From: CBDULQ01 sp965368115
GTDB taxonomy: Bacteria; Pseudomonadota; Gammaproteobacteria; SZUA-229
Reading direction: 5' to 3'
DNA length: 8,871 bases
Assembly: GCA_965368115.1 (NCBI GenBank)
Contig: CBDULQ010000161.1
Location: 1-8,871 of the forward strand
Part shown: positions 1 through 7,122 of the stretch, piece by piece
Numbering within the stretch: the stretch's first letter is position 1
Layout of the letters: each line of letters begins with the position of its first letter
Program-made: the position numbers and the translations under genes
Notes under the pieces: model-generated
What the model was told of the DNA's origin: nothing
The model's database searches: none
What the model saw: the letters and a program-made list of their open reading frames with translations, nothing else

Positions 1-767
1 GAACGGATGCAGGCGGTTTCTTCGCCGGGTTCGCAGTCTTTCAGTGCGCCGAGTCCGGCGGTGATCAGGGTGTGGTAATTGCAGTCGCTGAGATTGTCCT
101 GTTTGATTTTTTCACGATAACCCTGGCTGGCGCCTTCGTAGTTACCGGTGAGGGCGTAACCCACCGCCACCAGGTGAGCCGGTGCCCAGGCCAGGATGGC
201 CTGCAGCCGGCTGGCGGCTTCGCGCAGGGTTTCGTTCTGACTGGTGTACATGATGTGGCTGTTGAGGCGGAACATCAGCGCACCCAGCGGGCCGAGAATC
301 AGGAACCAGAAAATGACGCAGAAAATGCGATCGTTGGATTCGGACAGAATGGCGTGCATCACGTCGGCGGTCTGCTGATCCGGCGCCGTTGATGCCGGGC
401 GGCCGATGATGTCGCTGGCCAGTTCGGCGGCGGCGTCCTCGTTACCCGCTTCACGTTCCGCCAGGTATGCGTCGATCTGCCGGTTGAGTTCGACCGGACC
501 CAGCGAATAAGCGACCACCGCCAGTGCGAACAACAGGCTGAACAGGTTGAAGAAGGCGCCGTCCAGACCGTTCTGGATGATCACCGTGAGCAGTCCCAGC
601 GGCAGCAACAGGATCACCACCAGCGACGCGCCCTGATTGATCAGTCCGGGCAGGTGATTGACCATCCACTGGCAGTAGCGTTCGAACCAGTGGAAGTTGC
701 GCCACTGTTCGAGAATCTCGGAGCTGCGGTCAATAATTAATGCGATGACGATGCATATGAGAGCCAT
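1..767 (-). CDS. ampE: AmpE, inner-membrane regulatory protein (C-terminus off the window)
   Basis: Reading the minus strand from the ATG at 767-765 gives an uninterrupted frame of 255 residues to the window edge, so the gene is truncated only by the window. The protein starts MALICIVIALIIDRSSEILE. It has hydrophobic segments at about residues 2-12, 46-65, 72-90, 148-166 and 194-211, separated by a soluble stretch of about 55 residues (92-147). This layout, the length (E. coli AmpE has 284 residues) and the position directly after ampD identify AmpE, a polytopic inner-membrane protein of the CobD/CbiB-like superfamily. In enterobacteria it is encoded in an ampDE operon linked to beta-lactamase induction; its biochemical role is poorly defined. 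The start lies 15 bases after the ampD stop with only a weak AGATAA-like ribosome site, so translational coupling is likely. About 30 C-terminal residues, perhaps with a last membrane segment, are missing from view. Confidence 0.9.
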   Translation of the reverse strand, partial: MALICIVIALIIDRSSEILEQWRNFHWFERYCQWMVNHLPGLINQGASLVVILLLPLGLLTVIIQNGLDGAFFNLFSLLFALAVVAYSLGPVELNRQIDAYLAEREAGNEDAAAELASDIIGRPASTAPDQQTADVMHAILSESNDRIFCVIFWFLILGPLGALMFRLNSHIMYTSQNETLREAASRLQAILAWAPAHLVAVGYALTGNYEGASQGYREKIKQDNLSDCNYHTLITAGLGALKDCEPGEETACIR

Positions 768-782
768 ATTGTTATCTTTTAA

Positions 783-1331
783 TCAAGTCAGTAATCGATG
801 TAAGTGATCCCAGTCGAAGGCCGGGCCGGGATCAGTCTTGCGCCCAGGCGCGATGTCACAATGCCCGGTTATCGCGTCTTTGGCAATAGTCGGATAGGCT
901 TCGCGCAGCGCCGTTATCATAGCGGCCAGCCGTTCATATTGCACATCTTCGTAGGCCAGATCGTCGGTGCCTTCCAGTTCGATACCGACGGAAAAATCAT
1001 TGCAGCGTTCACGGCCGCAGTAATTCGACTGCCCCGCATGCCAGGCGCGTTGATGGAAGGGGACATATTGCAGGATGCTACCATCGCGCCGGATCAGCGT
1101 GTGGGAAGACACTCGCAGTTCGCAGATGTCGGCGAAATAGGGGTGTGCCGCGGCATCCAGCCGGTTGGTAAACAACTGGCTGATGTAAGGGCCGCCGAAT
1201 TCTCCCGGCGGCAGGCTGATATTGTGCACCACCACCAGTTCCACCGGCTGGTCCGCCGGGCGATCGTCCGCATTGGGCGAGGGAATATATTCCGCGCCTT
1301 CGAGCAGGCCTGTTTTTCTGTTTATTTTCAT
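783..1331 (-). CDS. ampD: AmpD, cytosolic 1,6-anhydro-N-acetylmuramyl-L-alanine amidase
   Basis: This 182-residue protein cleaves the amide bond between anhydroMurNAc and L-alanine in recycled muropeptides. In species with AmpR/AmpC it thereby removes the inducer of beta-lactamase. It is a single N-acetylmuramoyl-L-alanine amidase type 2 domain. The zinc ligands are visible as His36 (in VVVHNISLPPGEFGG), His157 (in TGHCDIAP) and Asp167 (in KTDPGPAFDW). Glu118 in GIELEGTD and Lys165 match the catalytic residues of Citrobacter AmpD. No signal peptide is present, as expected for cytosolic AmpD rather than AmiD. The frame is open upstream to 1484, but the ATG at 1331-1329 gives MKINRKTGLL and the family's usual length; the 51 extra residues upstream look non-coding and overlap the divergent rep leader. 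No strong Shine-Dalgarno precedes this ATG. It is followed closely by ampE. No ampR or ampC lies in the window. Confidence 0.96.
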   Translation of the reverse strand: MKINRKTGLLEGAEYIPSPNADDRPADQPVELVVVHNISLPPGEFGGPYISQLFTNRLDAAAHPYFADICELRVSSHTLIRRDGSILQYVPFHQRAWHAGQSNYCGRERCNDFSVGIELEGTDDLAYEDVQYERLAAMITALREAYPTIAKDAITGHCDIAPGRKTDPGPAFDWDHLHRLLT

Positions 1332-1517
1332 GAGCTTAGATCGTAGCACGGCGGGCGCCCCGAGGAAATACGGCAAATAAATTTGTAAATACCGCAGTGG
1401 GTCTATTTGTGTCGGCGGGCACAGGCGATAAAATAGCCGCTCGCCTGGAGTAGCCCTCCGGCAGCCGTGCGCAAACCAGCACACCGACCAGCCGACACGA
1501 TTCTAAAGGGTAATTCA
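1332..1517. promoter_or_regulatory. Divergent ampD/rep intergenic region with possible rep promoter
   Basis: This 186-base region must contain the start signals for both ampDE (leftward) and rep (rightward). For rep, a modest sigma-70-like pair is visible: TTGTGT at 1407-1412 and TAAAAT at 1429-1434, 16 bases apart. This would start transcription near 1440 and leave a leader of about 75 bases. That leader holds a small hairpin (arms 1445-1450 and 1456-1461). An 8-base perfect inverted repeat, GTGTCGGC (1409-1416) and GCCGACAC (1491-1498), spans the promoter and leader. An AT-rich patch at 1366-1393 lies in the ampD-proximal half, with AAATACGGC and AAATACCGC as near-identical direct repeats. 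I found no convincing -35/-10 pair for ampD. All of this comes from visual matching. Confidence 0.35.
1505..1510 (+). promoter_or_regulatory. Ribosome binding site of rep, decides the TTG start
   Basis: AAAGGG is followed by a 7-base spacer and the TTG at 1518-1520. The spacing is optimal for a Shine-Dalgarno. The alternative in-frame ATG at 1467 has no comparable site upstream (GCCCTCCGGCAGCC precedes it) and would add 17 residues absent from the family. Confidence 0.65.
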
Positions 1518-3539
1518 TTGCAACAATCAGGCGAAGTATTCGGCCTTAATCCACAGCAGCAGGCCGCCGTTAAGTACATCGATGGCCCCCTGCTGGTACT
1601 GGCCGGGGCCGGCAGCGGCAAAACCCGGGTCATCACCCAGAAGATCGGTTACCTGATCCGTGACTGCGGCATCAAGGCCAATCACATTACCGCGGTGACC
1701 TTCACCAACAAGGCGGCGCGGGAGATGAAAGGCCGGGTGGCGGAGACTCTGGGTAAAAAAGAATCCCGTGGTCTGATCGTCTCCACCTTTCACAACCTGG
1801 GTCTGCGCATCCTGCGCAAGGATCATAAAATTCTCGGTTACAAAACCGGCTTCAGCGTGTTCGACGCTACCGATACACTCTCTATATTAAAGGGGCTGTA
1901 CGCCCAGGATTCCGCCAGCAACGTCGACGACGCGGAAGAAGCGCGCTGGCAGATATCGCGCTGGAAAAACGATTTCGTGTTGCCGGAGCAGGCCATAGTG
2001 CAGGCGGAGAACGACATCGAAGCCCGCTTCGCGCGCCTCTACGAACGTTACCAGCGCCAGCTCAAGGCGTATAACGCTTTCGATTTCGACGACCTGATCA
2101 TGCAGCCGGTCATCCTGTTCCAGGAAAATCACGAGGTGCTGGAACGCTGGCAGAAGCGTATGCATTACCTGCTGGTGGACGAGTACCAGGATACCAACGC
2201 CAGCCAGTATCAGCTGGTCAAATTGCTGCTCGGTCATCGCGCGCGTCTTACTGCGGTGGGTGATGACGATCAATCGGTGTACGCCTGGCGCGGCGCGCGG
2301 CCGGAAAACCTGGCATTGTTGCAGCAGGATTATCCGCAGCTCAAGGTCATCAAGCTGGAACAGAACTACCGCTCCAGCCGGCGCATTCTGAAATGTGCCA
2401 ACACGCTCATCGCCAATAATCCGCATGTGTTCGAAAAACAGTTGTGGTCGGAGCTGGGTCACGGGGATCAGATTCGCATCATCGAATGCAACAGTGCCGA
2501 CGGCGAAGCGGAGCGGGTGGTGGTCGAACTGAACACACACAAATTCCAGAAGCGCAGTAATTTCAGCGATTACGCCATTCTGTATCGCGGCAATTCCCAG
2601 TCGCGCATTTTCGAAAAGTATTTGCGCGAAATGCGCATTCCCTATGTGGTCAGCGGCGGCACTTCGTTTTTCGAGCGCAGTGAAGTGAAAGACGTCATGG
2701 CTTACCTGCGCCTGCTCGCCAATCCGGATGACGACACCGCATTCCTGCGCATCGTCAACACGCCACGTCGTGAAATCGGTGCCAGCACACTGGAAAAACT
2801 CGGCGACTATGCGACCCAGCGTAACCTCAGTTTAATGGATGCCAGTTTCGAATTTGGTTTGCAGCAGTTGCTCAACCAGCGCAGCTTTTTCAAACTGCAA
2901 CAGTTCACCAACTGGATTACCAAAATGAACGATGATGCGACGCGCGGCGACCCGGTGGCGGTAGCGCGTAGCATGGTCATGGAGATCGGTTACGACGACT
3001 GGCTCAAGGATCAGTGCAGTGATTTGAAAGTCGCCGAACGCCGTATGGAAAACGTCCACGAACTGCTCGACTGGCTGGGGCGTCTGGCGGAAGAAGAAAA
3101 GGGTGAGACTTTGGGCGAACTGGTCGCGCATATGACGCTGATGGATATCCTGGAACGCAACAACGAAGAAGAAAATGCCGATGCGGTGTATTTGATGACC
3201 TTCCACGCCGCCAAAGGTCTGGAGTTTCCCTATGTGTACATGGTGGGCGTGGAAGAAGAAACCCTGCCGCATCGTACCAGCATCATGGAAGATAGCCTGG
3301 AGGAAGAACGCCGCCTGGCCTACGTGGGCATTACCCGTGCGCAACGTGAACTGACCCTGACCTATGCCACCCATCGGCGACGCTATGGTGAAGACATCGA
3401 ATGCGAACCCAGCCGCTTCCTGGCCGAGTTGCCGGAAGAGGAAGTGGAGTGGATCGGCGGTAACCGGGAAGTGGATGAAGAAAAATCCCGTGAACGCGGG
3501 CGCGCTCATCTGGCCAGCCTTAAAGACCTGCTGGCCTGA
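1518..3539 (+). CDS. rep: Rep, ATP-dependent 3'-5' DNA helicase (superfamily 1)
   Basis: Rep is an SF1A helicase that moves 3'-5' on single-stranded DNA and clears protein roadblocks ahead of the replication fork. The TTG at 1518 gives 673 residues, the same length as E. coli Rep; the ATG at 1467 would give 690. The motifs appear in order: Walker A GAGSGKT (30-36), motif Ia TFTNKAAREM (61-70), motif II VDEYQD (220-225), motif III GDDDQSVYAWRGA (248-260), motif IV QNYRSS (282-287), motif V MTFHAAKGLEFPYVYMVG (from 560) and motif VI EEERRLAYVGITRAQRE (from 595). The segment QISRWKNDFVLPEQA and the short tail ending RGRAHLASLKDLLA match Rep rather than UvrD or PcrA, which carry longer C-terminal extensions. 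Rep in E. coli binds DnaB through its extreme C-terminus; the end here lacks that basic tail. The gene is divergent from ampD and followed by an unrelated envelope gene. Confidence 0.96.
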   Translation: MQQSGEVFGLNPQQQAAVKYIDGPLLVLAGAGSGKTRVITQKIGYLIRDCGIKANHITAVTFTNKAAREMKGRVAETLGKKESRGLIVSTFHNLGLRILRKDHKILGYKTGFSVFDATDTLSILKGLYAQDSASNVDDAEEARWQISRWKNDFVLPEQAIVQAENDIEARFARLYERYQRQLKAYNAFDFDDLIMQPVILFQENHEVLERWQKRMHYLLVDEYQDTNASQYQLVKLLLGHRARLTAVGDDDQSVYAWRGARPENLALLQQDYPQLKVIKLEQNYRSSRRILKCANTLIANNPHVFEKQLWSELGHGDQIRIIECNSADGEAERVVVELNTHKFQKRSNFSDYAILYRGNSQSRIFEKYLREMRIPYVVSGGTSFFERSEVKDVMAYLRLLANPDDDTAFLRIVNTPRREIGASTLEKLGDYATQRNLSLMDASFEFGLQQLLNQRSFFKLQQFTNWITKMNDDATRGDPVAVARSMVMEIGYDDWLKDQCSDLKVAERRMENVHELLDWLGRLAEEEKGETLGELVAHMTLMDILERNNEEENADAVYLMTFHAAKGLEFPYVYMVGVEEETLPHRTSIMEDSLEEERRLAYVGITRAQRELTLTYATHRRRYGEDIECEPSRFLAELPEEEVEWIGGNREVDEEKSRERGRAHLASLKDLLA

Positions 3540-3690
3540 ATTTTTTATCCACCCATTGAAACCCGCGTTGGCGGTCTCTATCTATAAAGGTATCAACTCA
3601 ATAATATGTGTATCGAGACGGGCGCTATCGAGCGGACCAGGCTGAAACGGTGCCCGCAGCCCCGATGATCACGGCAGAAATGATGAATCC
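3540..3690 (+). promoter_or_regulatory. Gap after rep with possible weak promoter for the DUF748 gene
   Basis: The 151 bases between rep and the next gene contain no hairpin with a T-run, so no obvious terminator for rep. A weak sigma-70-like pair is TTGGCG (3568-3573), a 17-base spacer and TATCAA (3591-3596). TATAAA at 3583-3588 is an alternative -10-like element without a good -35. The downstream gene's ATG has no clear Shine-Dalgarno. Read-through from rep is possible. Confidence 0.25.
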
Positions 3691-5991
3691 ATGAACGATC
3701 CCGCGCCAAAACGAAAAGCCATGCCCCGAGCCCTGAAGTGGACACTGATCACCCTGACCACTCTGCTGGTGTTGTTCGCCCTGCTGATTGCGCTCACCCC
3801 GATGCTGGTCAATCTGTTCGCCGTGCGCTGGCTGGAGCAGCAGGGTGTGACCGCGCAGATCGATCGTATCAATTTCGATTTCAATGACGGCATTCTGGAG
3901 ATACTCGACGCGCGCGGTGAAAACGCACAGCAACAGGGTTTTGCGCTGCAGCGATTTTATATCGACCTGCAGTGGATGCCTCTGTTCCACAAGCAGGTGG
4001 TCATCGAACAACTGGCCGTCGAAGGTTTAACCCTCTCGGCACAGCAGAATGATCAGGGCCTGCAATCCATTGCCGGTATTGCACTGGGCGGCGGGACGGC
4101 CGAGCCGGAACCGGAACAGGTGAAGGACACTGGTGCGCCGACCTGGCGTATCGATCTCGGCAATATTCAGTTTGCCGATATTCAGTTCTGCCAGCGGGTC
4201 CAGAACAGTGGCGATGAAAGTTGTGTCAAGCTGGGGCAATTCGACTGGCAGGGTAGTCTCGGTTACGACCTGGCTGCCGATGCGCAGACGCAGCCGACTG
4301 CGCAGGGTGAACTGACGTTGAAAAATGTGCAATTGTCGCAGGCACTGGAACAGCTCGATCGTTCTGTCGATATCGGCGGCATCGATGTGCAGCAGTTGCA
4401 GGTGCAAGGGGTAAACAATGTTGCGCTGGCCGGTTTGAATATCAGTCAGCTGGTTGTCGCGCCAGGTAAGAGCGAGTCCGGTGCCAGCCAGTCGATGCGG
4501 CTGCAACAACTGGATCTGCAGCAACTGGCATATCAGCAACAACAGATCACCCTGAATGCGGTACAACTGGATCAGTTCAAGTTCGCTGCGCAGGCGGATG
4601 GGCAATCTCAACAAACCCTGCTCGACATCGGGCAACTGAAACTGCAACAACTGGATTACACGCTGCCCATGACGCTGGCGATCAAACAGGTGGCCATGGG
4701 GCAGTTTCGTTTTGCGCCAACCGCGGACACCGATCAGGCGGTGGCGCAGTTCAAACAGTTGCTTATCGATGACCTGGGGCTCAAGGATCAGTTGCTGGAT
4801 ATCCGGCAGATTCAGCTGGCCGGACTGGGTGCGGACATTCAGCGCAATAAGCAGGGGCATTTCGGTTTTAATCGATACCTGCCGTTGATGCGTCCGCAAC
4901 CGAGTGCACAAGCACAGACCACGGAACCAGAAGAAGCGGCAGAAGAGAACGCCGAGCCGATGCAGTTCAAGCTCGGTTGGTTCGAAATCATCGATAGCCA
5001 GCCGATTCTGTTTGTCGACCAGAGCCTGGAAACGCCGTTTGAAATCAGCGCAACCATACAGGCCTTCAAACTGTCCGACGTCGATACCCGCCAGCCACAG
5101 CAGTCGAGTCATCTGGCCCTGAAAGTGTCGACCGAGCAGAGCGGTCGTATCGAACTGGAAGGTGACGCCCAGCTTACCGCCAGCAAACGCGATTTCGACA
5201 TCAAGGGTGATATCACCGGACTGGATTTGCGTCCGGTGGGTGCTTATGTGCAAACCGGTATCGGCCATCGCATCAAGAGCGGGCAGCTCAATGCAAAACT
5301 GAACCTGGTCGCTCATCAGGATCAGCTGGACAGTGTGCTGGATCTGGACCTGGTGCATTTTCAGCTAAAGAAACTGGCGCCGGGAGAAAAGGAAAAGGTC
5401 GACGAAGGCAGTGGTTTACCGTTGAGTACCGCATTGAATCTGTTGCGCGATCGTGACAAGAGTATCCATCTGAAAATTCCGGTGACCGGCGATCTGAGTA
5501 ACCCCGAATTCGATCCCTCCGATGCCATCAACAAGGCGCTATCCAAAGCGATGACCGCAGCGATCATCAATTACTACACGCCTTTCGGTCTGGTGACCGT
5601 GGTCGAAGGCCTTTACAACCTGGCGACGGCGCTACGTTTCGAACCGGTGTTGTTCGAAGTGGGTGCGAACGTGCCGCAGGCGAATGCCACTGATTACCTG
5701 GACAAGATCGTCAAGCTGATGAGCGAACGGCCGAATGTGAATCTGAGCGTGTGCGGTTACAGCAATGCCGACGACGTGAAAACATTAGCGCCGGATGTCA
5801 GTGAAGGGATGTTGAAAGATCCGGCGAAATTCGATGACCAGTTGCGTGAACAGATCACCAGCCTGGCCAACAACCGCGCCGGTTACGTGAAAGCCTACCT
5901 GATCGAAAAAGGCATCGCCGCCGAGCGTTTGATCATCTGTGAAGGTGAATACGCGAGCGACGCCGTGCCTGGTGTGGTGTTGAGTATCTAG
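3691..5991 (+). CDS. DUF748 (AsmA-like) membrane-anchored periplasmic protein with OmpA-like C-terminal end
   Basis: The 766-residue protein has a short basic N-terminus and one membrane anchor at about residues 14-36 (LITLTTLLVLFALLIALTPM), then a long periplasmic part. The DUF748 signature is clear: a long beta-rich region, then LPLSTALNLLRDRDKSIHLK (from 576) and PVTGDLSNPEFDPSDAINKA. DUF748 proteins belong to the AsmA-like group of envelope proteins; some relatives are thought to bridge or shape the outer membrane, but a function for this one is not established. Residues about 190-400 are very Gln-rich and show a repeat of about 42 residues (DLQQLAY...QFKFA from 275, KLQQLDY...QFRFA from 317). 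The end is OmpA-like: FEPVLFEVGANVPQANATDY, LDKIVKLMSERPNVNLSVCG (from 670) and NNRAGYVKAYLIEKGIAAER (727-746). Four cysteines are conspicuous: 167, 178, 688 and 750. The ATG at 3691 was chosen as the first in-frame start; the ATG at 3721 would also keep the anchor. Confidence 0.8.
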   Translation: MNDPAPKRKAMPRALKWTLITLTTLLVLFALLIALTPMLVNLFAVRWLEQQGVTAQIDRINFDFNDGILEILDARGENAQQQGFALQRFYIDLQWMPLFHKQVVIEQLAVEGLTLSAQQNDQGLQSIAGIALGGGTAEPEPEQVKDTGAPTWRIDLGNIQFADIQFCQRVQNSGDESCVKLGQFDWQGSLGYDLAADAQTQPTAQGELTLKNVQLSQALEQLDRSVDIGGIDVQQLQVQGVNNVALAGLNISQLVVAPGKSESGASQSMRLQQLDLQQLAYQQQQITLNAVQLDQFKFAAQADGQSQQTLLDIGQLKLQQLDYTLPMTLAIKQVAMGQFRFAPTADTDQAVAQFKQLLIDDLGLKDQLLDIRQIQLAGLGADIQRNKQGHFGFNRYLPLMRPQPSAQAQTTEPEEAAEENAEPMQFKLGWFEIIDSQPILFVDQSLETPFEISATIQAFKLSDVDTRQPQQSSHLALKVSTEQSGRIELEGDAQLTASKRDFDIKGDITGLDLRPVGAYVQTGIGHRIKSGQLNAKLNLVAHQDQLDSVLDLDLVHFQLKKLAPGEKEKVDEGSGLPLSTALNLLRDRDKSIHLKIPVTGDLSNPEFDPSDAINKALSKAMTAAIINYYTPFGLVTVVEGLYNLATALRFEPVLFEVGANVPQANATDYLDKIVKLMSERPNVNLSVCGYSNADDVKTLAPDVSEGMLKDPAKFDDQLREQITSLANNRAGYVKAYLIEKGIAAERLIICEGEYASDAVPGVVLSI

Positions 5992-6024
5992 CGCGTCCCA
6001 TCCCTGGACTCGTCCCGAGCTCGA
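5992..6024. other. Short gap between converging genes
   Basis: Only 33 bases separate the stops of the DUF748 gene and the minus-strand coiled-coil gene. There is a small CGAGCTCG palindrome (6016-6023) but no hairpin with a T-run on either strand. If a terminator exists here, it is not of the obvious intrinsic kind, so the two convergent transcripts may overlap. Confidence 0.5.
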
Positions 6025-6654
6025 CTAGATCTTGCCGATGATTGCATTGTTAGTGTCGTCTTTCTTCTTCTGGACACTGGATGACAGTTGCTCGCTTTGA
6101 TTGTACTGGGACATCAGTCGCTGAATTTCAAAGTTGCCCATCCTGTCCTGTGCTTCAAGGTCCCGGCGTAAGGCGCGGAGCTGTTTGACCAGTTTGCCTG
6201 CGGCGGCGGCACCGCCGGCAGCAGGTACCTGCTGTTCAGCACTCTGGAACCCTTTCTGTGCTTTACGAGCCGAGTTTTGCAGACGGCTCAACTCGGCAAT
6301 TGCAGCGCGTGCCAGGCGATGCAGTTGTTTTTTATTCTTCGGCTGGCTGCGTTGCAGCTGGCCCAGTTCGCGCAGCTGTTCACCCAGTTTCTGCATAGCC
6401 GGGGTGATCTCGTTGACCGGTTCCAGGCCCTTGAGCAGTTTGTTACGCATATTGCGGTCCCGTTGCAGCTGTAGCTTCTGTTGGGCGCTGTGCTGCGGCA
6501 CGGCCGGAGTCTGGGCTTGCTCAGCCTTGAGCTCGCTGACCTTGGTCAGGGCATTGATACCGCTATTCTGTGCCGCGACCTGAAATGCCGAACTCGCGAG
6601 TAGCAGGCCCAGAATCGGGACAAGTCGAGCGGCTATTGAGGGTGTTTTAATCAT
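6025..6654 (-). CDS. Secreted coiled-coil protein of unknown function
   Basis: I do not recognise this 209-residue protein. It has a typical Sec signal peptide: Lys3 and Arg10, a hydrophobic core LVPILGLLLASSAF, and likely cleavage after Ala28 (VAA before Gln29), with no lipobox. So it should be periplasmic or exported. The mature part is almost entirely helix-forming and rich in Gln, Lys, Arg, Leu and Ala. Probable coiled-coil stretches lie at about 57-75, 86-140 and 153-200, split by a flexible Pro/Ala/Gly linker at 143-153. It has no cysteines. The last 37 residues, with MSQYNQSEQLSSSVQKKKDD (181-200) and an AIIGKI end, look like a distinct conserved tail. The ATG at 6654-6652 is supported by AGAAGGAT (complement of 6662-6669), 7-8 bases away. 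It appears monocistronic and converges on the DUF748 gene. The coding evidence (signal peptide, ribosome site, composition) is good; the function is open. Confidence 0.8.
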   Translation of the reverse strand: MIKTPSIAARLVPILGLLLASSAFQVAAQNSGINALTKVSELKAEQAQTPAVPQHSAQQKLQLQRDRNMRNKLLKGLEPVNEITPAMQKLGEQLRELGQLQRSQPKNKKQLHRLARAAIAELSRLQNSARKAQKGFQSAEQQVPAAGGAAAAGKLVKQLRALRRDLEAQDRMGNFEIQRLMSQYNQSEQLSSSVQKKKDDTNNAIIGKI

Positions 6655-7122
6655 GATGTCGATCCTTCTGTCAGCTTACCGGTTAAGTCGAACCGCTCTT
6701 GTTGAAGGTTCAGAATGTCGATAATTTTTCCAATACTGCAGTTGGCAAGTCGCCAGATCAAGGCCCATCGGCCATCGATAATTCGGTTTTGTGATAAAGA
6801 CTGCGGTTATTCGCCTGTATTCACGCGGTTCTTGCCGAAATTTATACAAAATATGTCGAGAAAATTTCCACCCGTATGCAAAAATCTTGCTCAGGCACGG
6901 TAACGGTGAACTAACATTTTGATTTATAAAAGTAATCCTCGGCAGGCATTGTATTTGCTGATGACATACGAGGTGCCATCAAAGCATCATCCAAGATCAA
7001 TAAAAAGGTCATGTCGCGTTTGCATACTTTGCGCGCATGATCCGGGCTGCAATCCTGTTGTGGGGTGTCGTGGATACGGCTCGATCGATAATAGATAAAA
7101 TAATAAAAGGGTAGGGATCAAA
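6655..7122. other. 468-base non-coding region between divergent envelope genes
   Basis: This stretch lies between two divergently read secreted-protein genes and holds no believable gene. It is more AT-rich than its surroundings, with visible AT patches at 6837-6868 and 6911-6935. Those patches include GAAATTT (6837-6843) and AAATTTC (6862-6868) as inverted arms 18 bases apart, and the tandem ACGGTA/ACGGTG around 6898-6909. A -24/-12-type promoter candidate is listed separately. The left part must hold the promoter of the minus-strand coiled-coil gene, which I could not place. Confidence 0.6.
6944..6959 (+). promoter_or_regulatory. Candidate sigma-54 (-24/-12) promoter for the PEP-CTERM gene
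   Basis: AGGCATTGTATTTGCT fits the sigma-54 consensus TGGCACG-N4-TTGCW at 9 of 12 defined positions. It keeps the essential GG (6945-6946) and GC (6957-6958) exactly 10 bases apart. Transcription would begin near 6970, leaving a leader of about 150 bases before the ATG at 7123. The long AT-rich upstream region has room for activator sites. A GG-N10-GC pair alone is common by chance; the flanking GGCA and TTGCT raise the likelihood. A competing sigma-70 -10-like GATAAT lies at 7087-7092 but lacks a good -35. Confidence 0.4.

Noticed and set aside
804..1346. A 180-codon plus-strand frame opposite ampD
   Set aside because: AmpD has all its catalytic residues on the other strand; this is its mirror frame.
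1332..1484. N-terminal extension of AmpD by 51 residues
   Set aside because: The extension is unlike any AmpD N-terminus, would make a 233-residue protein and overlaps the rep leader. The start at 1331 fits the family length.
4027..5358. A 443-codon open frame antisense to the DUF748 gene
   Set aside because: It lies wholly inside a gene with clear domain matches. Its product is a Gln/Leu/His-rich shadow caused by the codon use of the plus strand, with no recognisable domain.
6733..6754. TTGGCAAGTCGCCAG-like short hairpin as a terminator or operator
   Set aside because: The stem is only 4 base pairs with no T-run and no supporting context.
6715..6903. A 62-codon plus-strand frame in the long non-coding region
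   Set aside because: There is no convincing ribosome site, no membrane segment, signal or known motif, and the composition matches random AT-rich DNA. I cannot exclude a small protein but see no support.
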